Assembly (NCBI GenBank): GCA_025924495.1
Contig: JAICIG010000014.1
Coordinates: 1-35,870 of the forward strand
Reading direction: 5' to 3'
DNA length: 35,870 nucleotides
From: Pirellulales bacterium
Lineage (GTDB): Bacteria > Planctomycetota > Planctomycetia > Pirellulales > JAICIG01
Shown here: positions 25,151 through 33,753 of the stretch, in pieces
How the letters are laid out: every line of letters begins with the position of its first letter
Numbering within the stretch: the first letter of the stretch is position 1
The notes under the pieces: generated by a model
Seen by the model: the letters and a program-made list of their open reading frames with translations, nothing else
What the model was told of the DNA's origin: nothing
Database searches by the model: none
Made by a program: the position numbers and the translations under genes

Positions 25151-25996
25151 TCAGTTCAATTCTGCCGCCATGCGACGCGCCGAGCGAAGATAGGGCTGCA
25201 ACGCGTCGACCTGGTCACGCGGGCAGTGAGCAACATAGTTCTCTAACAGAGACATCGCTGCGATCGGTCGCCCGTTGCGCAGATACATCAAACCCAGATC
25301 ACGTTGCTCATCCAGCACTTCGGGCAGCAATAAGACCAGTCGCTGCTGAACGGGGAGCGCGGCCAACCATTGATTGTCCATGACGTAAGCGGCCTTCAGG
25401 TTGCGCAACATTCGAGATCCGATTTCCAACGGGGTCGCCGGACGGAAATGCTCGTCGCCCAGCACGCCTTGCTCTCCCAGCACATCCTCAATGCGGCGTC
25501 CACATTCTTCGCGATCGAGCACCAAGCCGCCATGAAAGGGATCGACGTACCATGTCTCGAAATCAGCGCGAGCGCCGACGACGAAATGTCCTGGAGCGGC
25601 GACCCCGAAGCAAGCGATGCCGGCTCGAGCAGCCACCGCCATATAGACGACTCCCAGCGAAATCGGGATTCCCAGCCGCCTGGCCAGCACCTCGTTCAGG
25701 TAACTGTTGCGAGGATCGTAGTACGCTTCATTGTTGCCTCGAAATCCTGCTTCGACATACAGCAGCCGGCTAAGCATCTCGAGCCGGCCGGAAAGCGAGC
25801 CGCCCATCGCATCCAATTCCGCCAGTTGAGCCCGCGCCTGAGCGCCAAGCCGATCGAGCTGAGCAAGACAATCGGCGCGATCCAGCTCAGGATAAGCGTC
25901 GGCGGCAAACTCCAGCATCAGCTCGATCAGGTCGACGTCGTGACGCCGTGCGAGGAGCTTATTGAATTCGACATCGCTGGCAAAAGCCGGCGGCAT
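25151..25996 (-). CDS. SirB1 family transglutaminase-like/TPR protein
   Basis: A 281-residue cytoplasmic protein of the SirB1 family (Transglut_core2 domain plus TPR-like tail). Family landmarks are LYVEAGFRGNNEAYYDPRNSYLNEVLARRLGIPISLGVVYMAVA (about 80-124), GVAAPGHFVVG and DPFHGG, followed by a helical C-terminal part (about 200-281; LRNLKAAYVMDNQWLAAL, RDLGLMYLRNGRPIAAMSLLENYV). The canonical transglutaminase Cys position is occupied by Ser (ISLG), as is common in this family, so it is probably not a protease. The biochemical role is not established. ATG start. It is the first gene of a minus-strand run with murD. Confidence 0.87.
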   Translation of the reverse strand: MPPAFASDVEFNKLLARRHDVDLIELMLEFAADAYPELDRADCLAQLDRLGAQARAQLAELDAMGGSLSGRLEMLSRLLYVEAGFRGNNEAYYDPRNSYLNEVLARRLGIPISLGVVYMAVAARAGIACFGVAAPGHFVVGARADFETWYVDPFHGGLVLDREECGRRIEDVLGEQGVLGDEHFRPATPLEIGSRMLRNLKAAYVMDNQWLAALPVQQRLVLLLPEVLDEQRDLGLMYLRNGRPIAAMSLLENYVAHCPRDQVDALQPYLRSARRMAAELN

Positions 25997-26197
25997 AGGT
26001 CACTCGGCCGTCAGGCCGGCTCGCTGTTAGCACCACGCTCGGGAACACCTTGAATTCTATTGCCGCCGGGAATTACGGGCAATCGAACATATCGCCGTCC
26101 TATCCGAAGACGTTCGGGCCGGCCAGTGGTCGACGCAATTGCCGCCGTCGACAAGATTTATCGTCGAACTCCAAACTTTCCGGCATGCGCTCGCCGC

Positions 26198-26227
26198 TCG
26201 ACAGCCTAGGGCAATCCGGCGTAAAAT
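26198..26227 (+). promoter_or_regulatory. Sigma-70-like promoter of uvrA
   Basis: TCGACA at 26198-26203 and TAAAAT at 26222-26227, 18 bp apart, each match the vegetative consensus at 5 of 6 bases. Transcription would begin near 26234, about 40 bp before the GTG start. No obvious LexA-type operator is recognisable; planctomycete SOS boxes are not something I can call by eye. Confidence 0.65.
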
Positions 26228-26272
26228 ACGGGTTTGGTCTAGGGTCTCGATCACTCCCAGGGAGCGCTGCTT

Positions 26273-29185
26273 GTGTCGAAGGGGTTTATCACGCTTCGCG
26301 GCGTCGAAGTGCACAATCTCAAGCGGGTCGACCTGGAGTTGCCGCAGCGCCGACTGATTGTGTTTTGCGGCGTCAGCGGCAGCGGCAAGAGCAGCCTCGC
26401 GTTCGACACGCTGTATGCCGAGGGGCAACGGCGTTACATCGAGAGTTTTTCGGCCTACACGCGGCAATTCCTCGAACGCTTGGAAAAGCCTGCCGCCGAA
26501 CGCATCGATGGCATTCCGCCCGCGGTCGCCGTGGCCAACAAGAACCCCAGTCGATCGAGTCGCTCAACCGTCGGCACGGCGACCGAAACAAATGATTACT
26601 TGCGGCTGCTGTTCGCCAAGATCGGCCGCGTATTCTGTCTCAAATGCGGCAGAGAAGTTCGACGGGATTCACCGCAGAGCGTGGCTGCCGAACTGACGGG
26701 CTTGCCGTCGGGCACGCGATACCTGGTCGCGTTCCCGATTCAATGGAACAACGGCGAAGATCGGCAAAGCCTGGCAGCCAGTTTGCGCGAAGAAGGCTTT
26801 GTTCGACTGGTCTATGCGGGACGAATTTTGAATCTTGCCGACGAGATTCCTCGCGACTTGGCTGAGATCGATGGCGAAAGCCCGCTCTATGTCGTGGTCG
26901 ATCGCCTGGCAGTTGGCTCTGCCAGCGAGGAACGCGTGCGCGACTCGCTGGAGACGGCCTTTGCCAAAGGAGATGGCAAGTGCTCGGTATTCGTGGAACC
27001 GGCCGTGATCGGAGAGCCTGCTGAAAGCGCAGAGCTTGATCGTGGAGCAGCTTTCTCTGGCAGGTCGCCGGAGGTGTTGGGACTGGGTAGCAGTTATCTG
27101 CTGGATGGTAAAATGTGGCGCCGCATCGGGTTTAGCGCCGCGCTGATGTGCGGCGATTGCCAGCTCGAATATCCGGCGCCCGAACCGCGGCTCTACAGCT
27201 TCAACAGCCCGCTGGGCGCGTGCCCGGAGTGCGAAGGCTTCGGCAATGTTATCGATATCGATTTCGATCTGATCGTTCCCGATCCGAGTAAGTCGCTGCG
27301 CGAAGGAGCGATTGCGCCGTGGAACAGTCCGGCCTACGCCCACGAGCAGAAAGAACTCTTGGCCCTCGCCGGCGATTATGACTTGCCGGTCGACTCGCCA
27401 TTTTCGGACCTGACGCCGGAACAGCGCCGATTGATCGTGGAGGGCGTACCGGAGCGAAAATTCGGCGGGCTGAAAGGATTCTTCGCCTGGCTGGAGCGGC
27501 GCAAGTACAAGATGCACATCCGCGTGTTCCTCAGTCGCTGGCGGAGCTATCGGCCCTGTCCGGCGTGCGGCGGGACGCGGTTGCGGCCCGAGGCGTTGGC
27601 CGCGCAGATAGGCGGCAAAAACATTGCCGAGCTATCCTCGATGAAAATACGAGACGCCGTCGAGTTCTTTCGCGCGCTCGAGTTGAGCGATTGGGACCGC
27701 GTCGTCGGCCGCATGATGCTCGAACAGGTCCGCGCTCGGTTGGGTTTTCTGGGGGAGGTCGGCCTAGGTTATCTGACGCTGCATCGCACGCTGCGAACCT
27801 TAAGCGGCGGCGAGGCGCAACGAGTTTCGCTCACCTCGGCGTTGGGGTCGAGCCTGGTGAACATGTTGTACGTGCTCGATGAGCCTTCCGTCGGCCTGCA
27901 CCCGCAAGACACCGACCGCTTGCTGTCGGCAATCAAAGGGCTGCGCAACCGGGGCAATTCGGTGATCGTCGTCGAACATGAAGAAGCGATGATCCGGGCT
28001 GCCGATCAGGTGGTCGAAATCGGTCCGGGGGCGGGGGAACGCGGCGGCAAAGTGGTGTTCCAAGGCACGCCCGCCGAGATGGCCGCCTGCCCGACGAGCT
28101 TGACCGGAGATTACCTGTCGGGCCGTCGCTCGATTCGCATGCCAACCAAGCGGCGGCAGCCTAACCACGGCTGGATTCGTTTGGCGGGCGCTCGCGGCAA
28201 TAACTTGCGGAACGTCACCGTCGAATTTCCGCTGGGCGTGCTGTGCGTCGTAACCGGCGTCAGCGGCTCGGGCAAGAGCACGCTCGTCGAAGATACGCTC
28301 TATCCTTCGCTATGCCGTCGCTTGCGCAAAGAGGCGCCGAAGCCGTACGATTACGACGATGTGTTTGGCGACGGCCAGATCAATGATGTGATCATGGTCG
28401 ATCAAAGCCCTATCGGCCGCTCCCCGCGTTCGAATCCGGTGACGTATCTCAAGGTGTTCGACGAAATCCGGGCCGTGTTTGCCGACACTGTCGAGGCGCG
28501 GACGCATAATTACACAGCCAGCCACTTTAGCTTTAACGTGGAAGGAGGCCGCTGCAGCGCCTGCGAGGGAGACGGCTATATTGAGATCGACATGCAGTTT
28601 CTGGCCGACGTGTACATGAAGTGCGCGCAATGCCAAGGCAGGCGGTATCGCCGCGAGATTCTCGACGTGACTTATCGCGGGAGGAACATCGCCGACGTGC
28701 TCGATATGACGGTCCGCGAAGCATTCGCGTTCTTTCGCGGGCAGCCGAAGGTGCAAGCGCGCCTCAAAAAGTTGATCGACGTCGGCCTCGACTATGTACG
28801 GCTCGGTCAGCCCGCCAATACGCTCAGCGGGGGCGAGTCGCAACGGCTGAAGTTAGCCAGTTATATGTCGGCCGCCAAACGCGGTCGCAGTCTGTTCATT
28901 CTGGACGAACCAACGACCGGCCTGCACTTTTCGGACATCGTTCAACTGTTGGACTGCTTCGAAGCGCTGCTCGCAGTTGGACATTCGCTGATTATTGTCG
29001 AACACAACATGCACGTGATCAAAGCCGCTGATTATTTGATCGATCTTGGTCCCGGGGCCGCCGATGAAGGGGGACGAGTCGTTGCTCAAGGCACGCCCGA
29101 GATGGTCTCGCGCTGCGCGGCCTCGGTGACAGGCAGGTTTTTGGCGCAAGCTTTGGCCGACGAGTTGCGCGAGCAGTCGGCGTGA
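26273..29185 (+). CDS. uvrA: Excinuclease ABC subunit A
   Basis: DNA damage-recognition ATPase of nucleotide excision repair, acting as a dimer with UvrB. 970 residues. First ABC module: Walker A GVSGSGKS (33-40), YIESFSAYTRQFLERLEKP and RSTVGTATETNDYLRLLFAKIG, then a divergent region of about 131-250 corresponding to the UvrB-binding domain (LREEGFVRLVYAGRI, PLYVVVDRLAV). Zinc-finger cysteines appear in CGDC...CPECEGFG and CPACGGTRLRPEA, and the ABC signature is LSGGEAQRVSLTSALG. Second module: Walker A GVSGSGKSTLVEDTLY, zinc finger CSACEGDG...CAQCQGRRY, signature LSGGESQRLKLASYM and Walker B LFILDEPTTGLH. All ATPase elements are intact. GTG start about 45 bp behind a promoter. Its TGA overlaps the possible GTG start of the next gene. 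Confidence 0.96.
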   Translation: MSKGFITLRGVEVHNLKRVDLELPQRRLIVFCGVSGSGKSSLAFDTLYAEGQRRYIESFSAYTRQFLERLEKPAAERIDGIPPAVAVANKNPSRSSRSTVGTATETNDYLRLLFAKIGRVFCLKCGREVRRDSPQSVAAELTGLPSGTRYLVAFPIQWNNGEDRQSLAASLREEGFVRLVYAGRILNLADEIPRDLAEIDGESPLYVVVDRLAVGSASEERVRDSLETAFAKGDGKCSVFVEPAVIGEPAESAELDRGAAFSGRSPEVLGLGSSYLLDGKMWRRIGFSAALMCGDCQLEYPAPEPRLYSFNSPLGACPECEGFGNVIDIDFDLIVPDPSKSLREGAIAPWNSPAYAHEQKELLALAGDYDLPVDSPFSDLTPEQRRLIVEGVPERKFGGLKGFFAWLERRKYKMHIRVFLSRWRSYRPCPACGGTRLRPEALAAQIGGKNIAELSSMKIRDAVEFFRALELSDWDRVVGRMMLEQVRARLGFLGEVGLGYLTLHRTLRTLSGGEAQRVSLTSALGSSLVNMLYVLDEPSVGLHPQDTDRLLSAIKGLRNRGNSVIVVEHEEAMIRAADQVVEIGPGAGERGGKVVFQGTPAEMAACPTSLTGDYLSGRRSIRMPTKRRQPNHGWIRLAGARGNNLRNVTVEFPLGVLCVVTGVSGSGKSTLVEDTLYPSLCRRLRKEAPKPYDYDDVFGDGQINDVIMVDQSPIGRSPRSNPVTYLKVFDEIRAVFADTVEARTHNYTASHFSFNVEGGRCSACEGDGYIEIDMQFLADVYMKCAQCQGRRYRREILDVTYRGRNIADVLDMTVREAFAFFRGQPKVQARLKKLIDVGLDYVRLGQPANTLSGGESQRLKLASYMSAAKRGRSLFILDEPTTGLHFSDIVQLLDCFEALLAVGHSLIIVEHNMHVIKAADYLIDLGPGAADEGGRVVAQGTPEMVSRCAASVTGRFLAQALADELREQSA

Positions 29186-30141
29186 GAAATGGGGTTGGAG
29201 ATTGGAGAGGCGGCGGCAGACCAGCAATGCAAACCGATTGGCTCGAGCGTGTGGAAGTCTTCTTTGGCGACGCCAACAATGCCGAGGCCCGGGTGTATGC
29301 GCGCTTGCCGGCCGATGGCGTTCCGCCCTCCGTACGTTTGACGGGGAGCGTAGTCGGGCCGGTTTGCGCCTACGCGCATACGCTGTCGGCCGCGATTCAG
29401 CTGACTCCCAAGCGAACTTCGCACGAACAGACGCCAGGCGCTGCGCCGGCGCCTCTGAGCGAAGCCATCATTCCCGATCCTTGCTTCTGGTCCGCGGAGT
29501 TGCCGTTTCTCTACCGGGTCGAAGTGGAGCTGCGCCAAGGCGACATATTGTTAGGCGCAACACAGCGAATGCTGGGCATTCGGCCGCTCGGCGCGCAGGG
29601 ACGACGGCTGATGTTTGAAGGGCGACCTTGGGTAATTCGCGGCGCCGAACGAACGAACCTGCCACAAAGCGAACTCCCCGCGTGGCGAGCCGCCGACTTG
29701 GCGATGATGGTTGACGATCCGGATGAAGAACTGTGCAGTGAGGCAAGTCGGCTAGGGATTGTCTTGGCGGCGCGGCTTTGCGGCGCTGCGGAACCTGCCG
29801 AGGCCGCAGTCCGGCGTCTCGCGCGTTGGCCGTGCGTAGCACTGGCAATGGCCGACGCCGGCAATCAAATGTCGAAACCGGCGCGAGCCTTCGCACGCAA
29901 TCTGCTGTTAGCCCAGCAGTTTGGAGGCGACGTTAAAGCAGTGCCTGCTGAGTGGGCCGACGTAGTGGTCTGCATGCACAAAGAGCCACAGTCCCTTGCC
30001 CAATGCGCCGCCGGAAGTTCGTTACCGGTGGTTGCCTGGCGCCCGGGACGGCATGACAACCTGGCTTTAGCCCGTCGGGCTTGCGACCAATTGCAACGAG
30101 AGCTGGCGCGCTGTGGGGACTTTGCGGGCTATCTCGTCTAG
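29182..30141 (+). CDS. GH2-derived protein lacking a recognisable catalytic barrel
   Basis: A 319-residue protein (304 if started at ATG 29227). Residues about 90-160 read like the second half of a glycoside hydrolase family 2 sandwich domain and its junction to the barrel: PCFWSAELPFLYRVEVEL (compare P-x-LWS-x-x-x-P-x-LY), then LGIRPLGAQGRRLMFEGRPWVIRGAE (compare FGFR-x-x-x...NG-x-x-x-x-RG). The region after this is only about 160 residues, too short for a GH2 TIM barrel, and the catalytic NE/E motifs are not visible. No signal peptide is seen. Function is probably binding or regulatory, or lost. The GTG at 29182 overlaps the uvrA stop (GTGA); the ATG at 29227 has GGAGAGG rather far upstream. 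It sits between uvrA and a ThiF-like gene on the same strand. Confidence 0.65.
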   Translation: MRNGVGDWRGGGRPAMQTDWLERVEVFFGDANNAEARVYARLPADGVPPSVRLTGSVVGPVCAYAHTLSAAIQLTPKRTSHEQTPGAAPAPLSEAIIPDPCFWSAELPFLYRVEVELRQGDILLGATQRMLGIRPLGAQGRRLMFEGRPWVIRGAERTNLPQSELPAWRAADLAMMVDDPDEELCSEASRLGIVLAARLCGAAEPAEAAVRRLARWPCVALAMADAGNQMSKPARAFARNLLLAQQFGGDVKAVPAEWADVVVCMHKEPQSLAQCAAGSSLPVVAWRPGRHDNLALARRACDQLQRELARCGDFAGYLV

Positions 30142-30184
30142 CATAGATGTAATTCGCTGTCTTTCCAGTGCACGAGCCTTCCGC

Positions 30185-31216
30185 ATGACGAATCTTGATC
30201 GTTACTCGCGACAAATGCGATTCTCTGGCATCGGCGAAGCCGGTCAGCGAAGTCTGTCGGCCAGCCGAGCGCTGATTTGCGGTTGCGGCGCGTTGGGCTC
30301 GGTGCTGGCGAATACGCTCGCCCGCGCGGGTGTAGGAAAGCTGCGCATCGTGGACCGCGATTTTGTCGAGACGAGCAACTTGCAGCGTCAGGTGCTATTC
30401 GACGAAGACGACGTCGCAGCGCAGCTGCCCAAGGCGGTGGCCGCTGCCGCTAAATTGCGGCGCATTAATTCGACGATCGAGGTTGAGCCGGTCGTGGCCG
30501 ACGTCGATCATCGGAACCTGCCCGGCCTGCTCGATGGAATCGACGTGATTCTCGATGGCGCCGACAATTTCGAGACGCGATTTCTGCTCAATGATGCCAG
30601 CGTGAAGTTCGGCGTGCCGTGGGTCTATGGCGGCTGCATCGGCGCCGGCGGTCAGACGATGACGATCCTGCCCGGCGAAACGCCCTGTCTGCGTTGTCTG
30701 ATTCAGGAAGCGCCGCCCGCCGGCGCCACGGAAACGTGCGACACTGCGGGCATTTTGAGTCCGATCATTAATGTTATCGCATCGATCCAGGCGATGGAGG
30801 CGCTCAAGATTCTCAGCGGACATCGTGAGGCGATTCAGCGGGCCTTATTGGTCTTCGACCTGTGGGAGAACCGGGTCTTGCCGATGAAAGCCGCCTCGTT
30901 GCGCGATAACGCCGATTGTCCGACATGCGGCCGCGGAGAGTTTCCCTGGCTCTCCGGCCAGCGCGGCACGCACACGGCCGTGCTGTGCGGCCGCAATGCG
31001 GTGCAGCTGGTGCAACCGGGCGCATCGAGCTTGTCGCTGGAAGCGCTTGCCGAGAAGCTGGCCAGGGTAGGACGCGTGACGCGCAACCCCTTTCTTTTGC
31101 GATTGGCGGTCGATGACTACCTGCTGACCGTGTTCCCTGACGGTCGCGCCATCATCAGCGGCACCGACGACATTTCCACTGCTCGTTCCTTGTATGCCAA
31201 ATACATCGGCAGTTAG
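30185..31216 (+). CDS. ThiF/MoeB/HesA family E1-like adenylyltransferase
   Basis: A 343-residue cytoplasmic enzyme that adenylates the C-terminal glycine of a ubiquitin-like sulfur carrier (ThiS/MoaD type). Landmarks: RYSRQMRFSGIGEAGQ start; nucleotide-binding GCGALGS (33-39); IVDRDFVETSNLQRQVLF; DGADNFETRFLLND; zinc-binding C168-x-x-C171 with the second pair in CPTCG; and catalytic-loop Cys185 in ETCDTAGILSP. The last about 80 residues (VLCGRNAVQLVQPG, LLRLAVDDYLLTVFPDGRAIISGT, YAKYIG) are the extra C-terminal domain found in many stand-alone ThiF proteins. ThiF and MoeB cannot be separated from sequence alone. The frame opens at 30113 inside the preceding gene, but the ATG at 30185 matches the family start. 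No sulfur-carrier gene is nearby. Confidence 0.92.
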   Translation: MTNLDRYSRQMRFSGIGEAGQRSLSASRALICGCGALGSVLANTLARAGVGKLRIVDRDFVETSNLQRQVLFDEDDVAAQLPKAVAAAAKLRRINSTIEVEPVVADVDHRNLPGLLDGIDVILDGADNFETRFLLNDASVKFGVPWVYGGCIGAGGQTMTILPGETPCLRCLIQEAPPAGATETCDTAGILSPIINVIASIQAMEALKILSGHREAIQRALLVFDLWENRVLPMKAASLRDNADCPTCGRGEFPWLSGQRGTHTAVLCGRNAVQLVQPGASSLSLEALAEKLARVGRVTRNPFLLRLAVDDYLLTVFPDGRAIISGTDDISTARSLYAKYIGS

Positions 31217-31788
31217 CCAACGGTCGAGATCGGTTTATGCGAACGCGACGTTCAGTCGTCAGGAGTCGCGGCGCCGCGATTCGTCTGAACGATCAGGCCG
31301 GTAGAAGAAGGCGTCCGTCGCCCTGCGACTCTTCCGCGCGCTCGAGGCTTTGCGCTCTCCGAGATGGAGAAATTCGAGCGTAACGCACATGGCCATAGGG
31401 AAGAGGCCCGCCGTGGGCAGCCTGCCTAAACTCCAGTCAGAGGCCGGCAGTCGGTCAACGTGAGCGGCGCTTGTCCATCAGCGTCTGAACGATCCTGGCG
31501 ATGCAGGCAGAAGCAGCTGCTCTGCACAAACGAGACGCCCAATGATCGCCTAGATCAATCGCCGCCAGGGTTTGCGGCGATTGCAGGGCTAAGTCATTGT
31601 CCTGCGCCGACCCTGTGAGTACGCCGATAGGACAGCGATGCGGGCGCAACAATCGTCGGCACGCAACGTGCACTGGATTTGCCAATCCCGGCAAAGACAA
31701 GGTTGTCAAAGGAGCACCAGAAGTGCAAAGGAGTGCGCCGGTCGATTGGTGCGCAATGCCGACTCAATGGCGAGGCCGCGTCGGGCAC
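31217..31788. other. Gap of about 570 bp with no supported gene
   Basis: Open frames on both strands are short and unrecognised. The only local structure I note is a 14-base perfect palindrome (TCGCGGC/GCCGCGA) at 31266-31279. No RNA gene is recognised. Confidence 0.5.
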
Positions 31789-31947
31789 ATGGGAAAAGAA
31801 GCAAATTTCGAAGACGTGGTGCGCTTAATGTCGCGCCTTAAAGCCCAGGCGAGCGAATCGATTGCCAAATCGAAGAAGCTTATCTCGCTGGCATCGGAAA
31901 GATTGGAAAAGTCCCGGCGTCAGCCGGCCGACCCTCGCCGTCCTTAG
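31789..31947 (+). CDS. Possible small helical protein
   Basis: A 52-residue frame beginning MGKEANFEDVVRLMSRLKA and continuing as an amphipathic, Lys/Ser-rich helix to a basic tail. The composition looks more protein-like than neighbouring frames, which are Arg/Ala-rich noise. There is no good ribosome-binding site and no recognised family. The frame stays open upstream to 31597. Doubtful. Confidence 0.3.
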   Translation: MGKEANFEDVVRLMSRLKAQASESIAKSKKLISLASERLEKSRRQPADPRRP

Positions 31948-32060
31948 CCCAGACGCAACAGTCGGCTTCAGTGCTTCGTTTCGCGAATGCGCAGGAACGT
32001 AGCGCGTCTAAATAGCGAGTTGGAATGAGAGACGAATCTCTTTGCCGCCGCGCTTCGCGT

Positions 32061-32492
32061 TTACCAGTTGCGTGCTTCCCCGATCGCGTGCTGAACTAGA
32101 ATCAGCAGGGCATTCGGGTCGTATGGTTTGCGGACGAAGTACTGACAGCCGGCCGCTCGCGAGCGACGGATAATGTCGGGCCGCTCCATTCCGCTCAGGA
32201 TAATCACCGGAATCGCACAGGTCTCGCTCGAATCGGCCAACTCCTGGCAGACGGAAAAGCCATCGGCATCGGGCAATCGCAAATCGAGCAGGATCAAGCT
32301 CGGCGTTTCCCGTCGCGCGGCGGCCAGACCTTCATCGCCGCTGGTTGCGACCAGAATGTCGTAGCCCTGCCGATGAAGTCGCTGGCGAAGCACGTCGACC
32401 ATTGCGTCATCGTCGTCGATGATCAAAATGCGCTGCGGCGCCGAGGGAGCAAGAGCCTTCGGCTTCGGTTGTTCCAACAGGTGAGCGTGCAT
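32061..32492 (-). CDS. Single-domain response regulator (CheY-like receiver)
   Basis: A 143-residue protein with one receiver domain after a Pro/Ala-rich N-terminal tail of about 20 residues. Complete phosphorylation site: acidic D26-D29 cluster (LIIDDDDA), phosphoacceptor D70 (LILLDLRLPDADG), S100 (VIILSG) and K122 (VRKPYD). No output domain, so it acts by protein-protein contact or as a phosphorelay intermediate. No histidine kinase lies in the window. ATG start with GAGG upstream. It lies 229 bp downstream of the dehydrogenase gene on the same strand, with a hairpin in between, so it is probably transcribed on its own. Confidence 0.92.
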   Translation of the reverse strand: MHAHLLEQPKPKALAPSAPQRILIIDDDDAMVDVLRQRLHRQGYDILVATSGDEGLAAARRETPSLILLDLRLPDADGFSVCQELADSSETCAIPVIILSGMERPDIIRRSRAAGCQYFVRKPYDPNALLILVQHAIGEARNW

Positions 32493-32660
32493 GCAGTTGC
32501 ACCTCGATCAGTTTCGGTCCGGCGGGTCATAGCGGACCTGTGGGCGGGTATTGGGGCTGCTACGTGCGGCGAGTACGAAAAAATAGACCGCAAATTCGAG
32601 TCAGTCAAATTGGGCAGGCTGTTTCGGTCGCAAAAGCTTCGGGAATGGCGGCTTTACAGC

Positions 32661-32685
32661 CCGCCGGCAGCGATTGTGCCGGCGG
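32661..32685 (-). terminator. GC hairpin downstream of the dehydrogenase gene
   Basis: CCGCCGGC at 32661-32668 pairs perfectly with GCCGGCGG at 32678-32685 around a 9-base loop, 36 bp past the dehydrogenase stop. There is no T tract on either strand, so it may be a Rho-type or stability hairpin. Confidence 0.4.
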
Positions 32686-32721
32686 TGCGGCCTGTGCGAA
32701 AGACGTCCGCTTCAAACCCAG

Positions 32722-33639
32722 CTATCGCTTCTTCCAATCCACCCCCGATAGCGAAGCGAGCGCCAACTCCAAGGCATGGGTGCCGGCCCGCGCGTGTCCT
32801 TGAGCGGCCAGAGCGACATAAAGCTGATGGGCCAGAGCGAGGCCTGGCAATGCGAGGTTCATGCGGCGAGCTTCGCTCAAAGCGATGCCCATGTCTTTAA
32901 TGAAGTGTTCGACATAGAATCCGGGATCGAAATTGTTGGCAATGATGCGCGGTCCCAAGTTCGCTAACGACCAGCTTCCCGCGGCGCCAGGCGTAACCGA
33001 CTGCATGACCGTGTTCAGATCGAGTCTCGCGCGGTAGGCGTAGAGCAAGGCCTCACAAACGCCGATCATGTTGGTGGCAATCAGAATCTGATTCGCCATC
33101 TTCGTATGGTGCCCGGCGCCGGGGCCGCCCTGATGTACGATTGTCTTGCCCATCGCCTCCCAGCAGGGCGCCAGCGCGTCGACGACTTCTTTCTCGCCGC
33201 CGATCATGATCGAAAGTCTCGCTTCGCGGGCGCCGATATCCCCGCCCGAAACCGGAGCATCGACGCTGTATACGCCGCGCTGCTTCGCAGTTTCGGCGAT
33301 CTCCACCGCGAGGTTCGGCTCGCTGGTCGTCATATCGACGAGAATCGTCCCCGGCTTGCTGCCGGCCAGCGTACCGTCGGGCCCCAAGGTAACATGCCGC
33401 ACATCGCTCGGATAACCGACAATCGTGAACACGACATCCGCAGCTTCGGCCACCGCTTTGGGCGAGTCAGCCCAGCGCGCACCTTGGCCGATCAGGCCCT
33501 CGGTTCTGGAACGTGTGCGGTTGTAAACGGTCATGGCAAAGCCCTTGCCAATCAAGTGGCCGCACATGCTTGCGCCCATGACCCCCGTGCCAATCCAGCC
33601 CAGCCGCGTTTTCCCCGGAACCACTTTCGCAATGGCCAT
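32722..33639 (-). CDS. 3-hydroxyisobutyrate dehydrogenase family NAD(P) oxidoreductase
   Basis: A 305-residue beta-hydroxyacid dehydrogenase (relatives: 3-hydroxyisobutyrate dehydrogenase, tartronate semialdehyde reductase, GLYR1). The dinucleotide-binding loop [16 protein letters not shown] lies near residues 14-29. VDMTTSEP, the substrate-binding [22 protein letters not shown] and the catalytic-Lys block [13 protein letters not shown] follow, then an all-helical C-terminal domain ([18 protein letters not shown]). All key residues are present; the exact substrate is undefined. The ATG at 33639 has GGAGG 9 bases upstream, whereas the ATG six codons earlier (33657) sits before that ribosome-binding site and is not used. 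Confidence 0.93.
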   Translation of the reverse strand: MAIAKVVPGKTRLGWIGTGVMGASMCGHLIGKGFAMTVYNRTRSRTEGLIGQGARWADSPKAVAEAADVVFTIVGYPSDVRHVTLGPDGTLAGSKPGTILVDMTTSEPNLAVEIAETAKQRGVYSVDAPVSGGDIGAREARLSIMIGGEKEVVDALAPCWEAMGKTIVHQGGPGAGHHTKMANQILIATNMIGVCEALLYAYRARLDLNTVMQSVTPGAAGSWSLANLGPRIIANNFDPGFYVEHFIKDMGIALSEARRMNLALPGLALAHQLYVALAAQGHARAGTHALELALASLSGVDWKKR

Positions 33640-33753
33640 GAAACATTTCCTCCGCATATGAATCGTGTGAAAGAACCTTGAGCCGCTCGGCCGGCGAAAG
33701 GCGAGGCGGGCAGCGCTTAAGCCTAAGGATTAGCGTTGGCTTCGCAAGCCGGC

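Noticed and set aside
26273..29185. UvrA2-type paralogue lacking the UvrB-binding domain
   Set aside because: A region of matching length with LREEGFVRL and VVVDRLAV is present, so the domain is diverged rather than missing.
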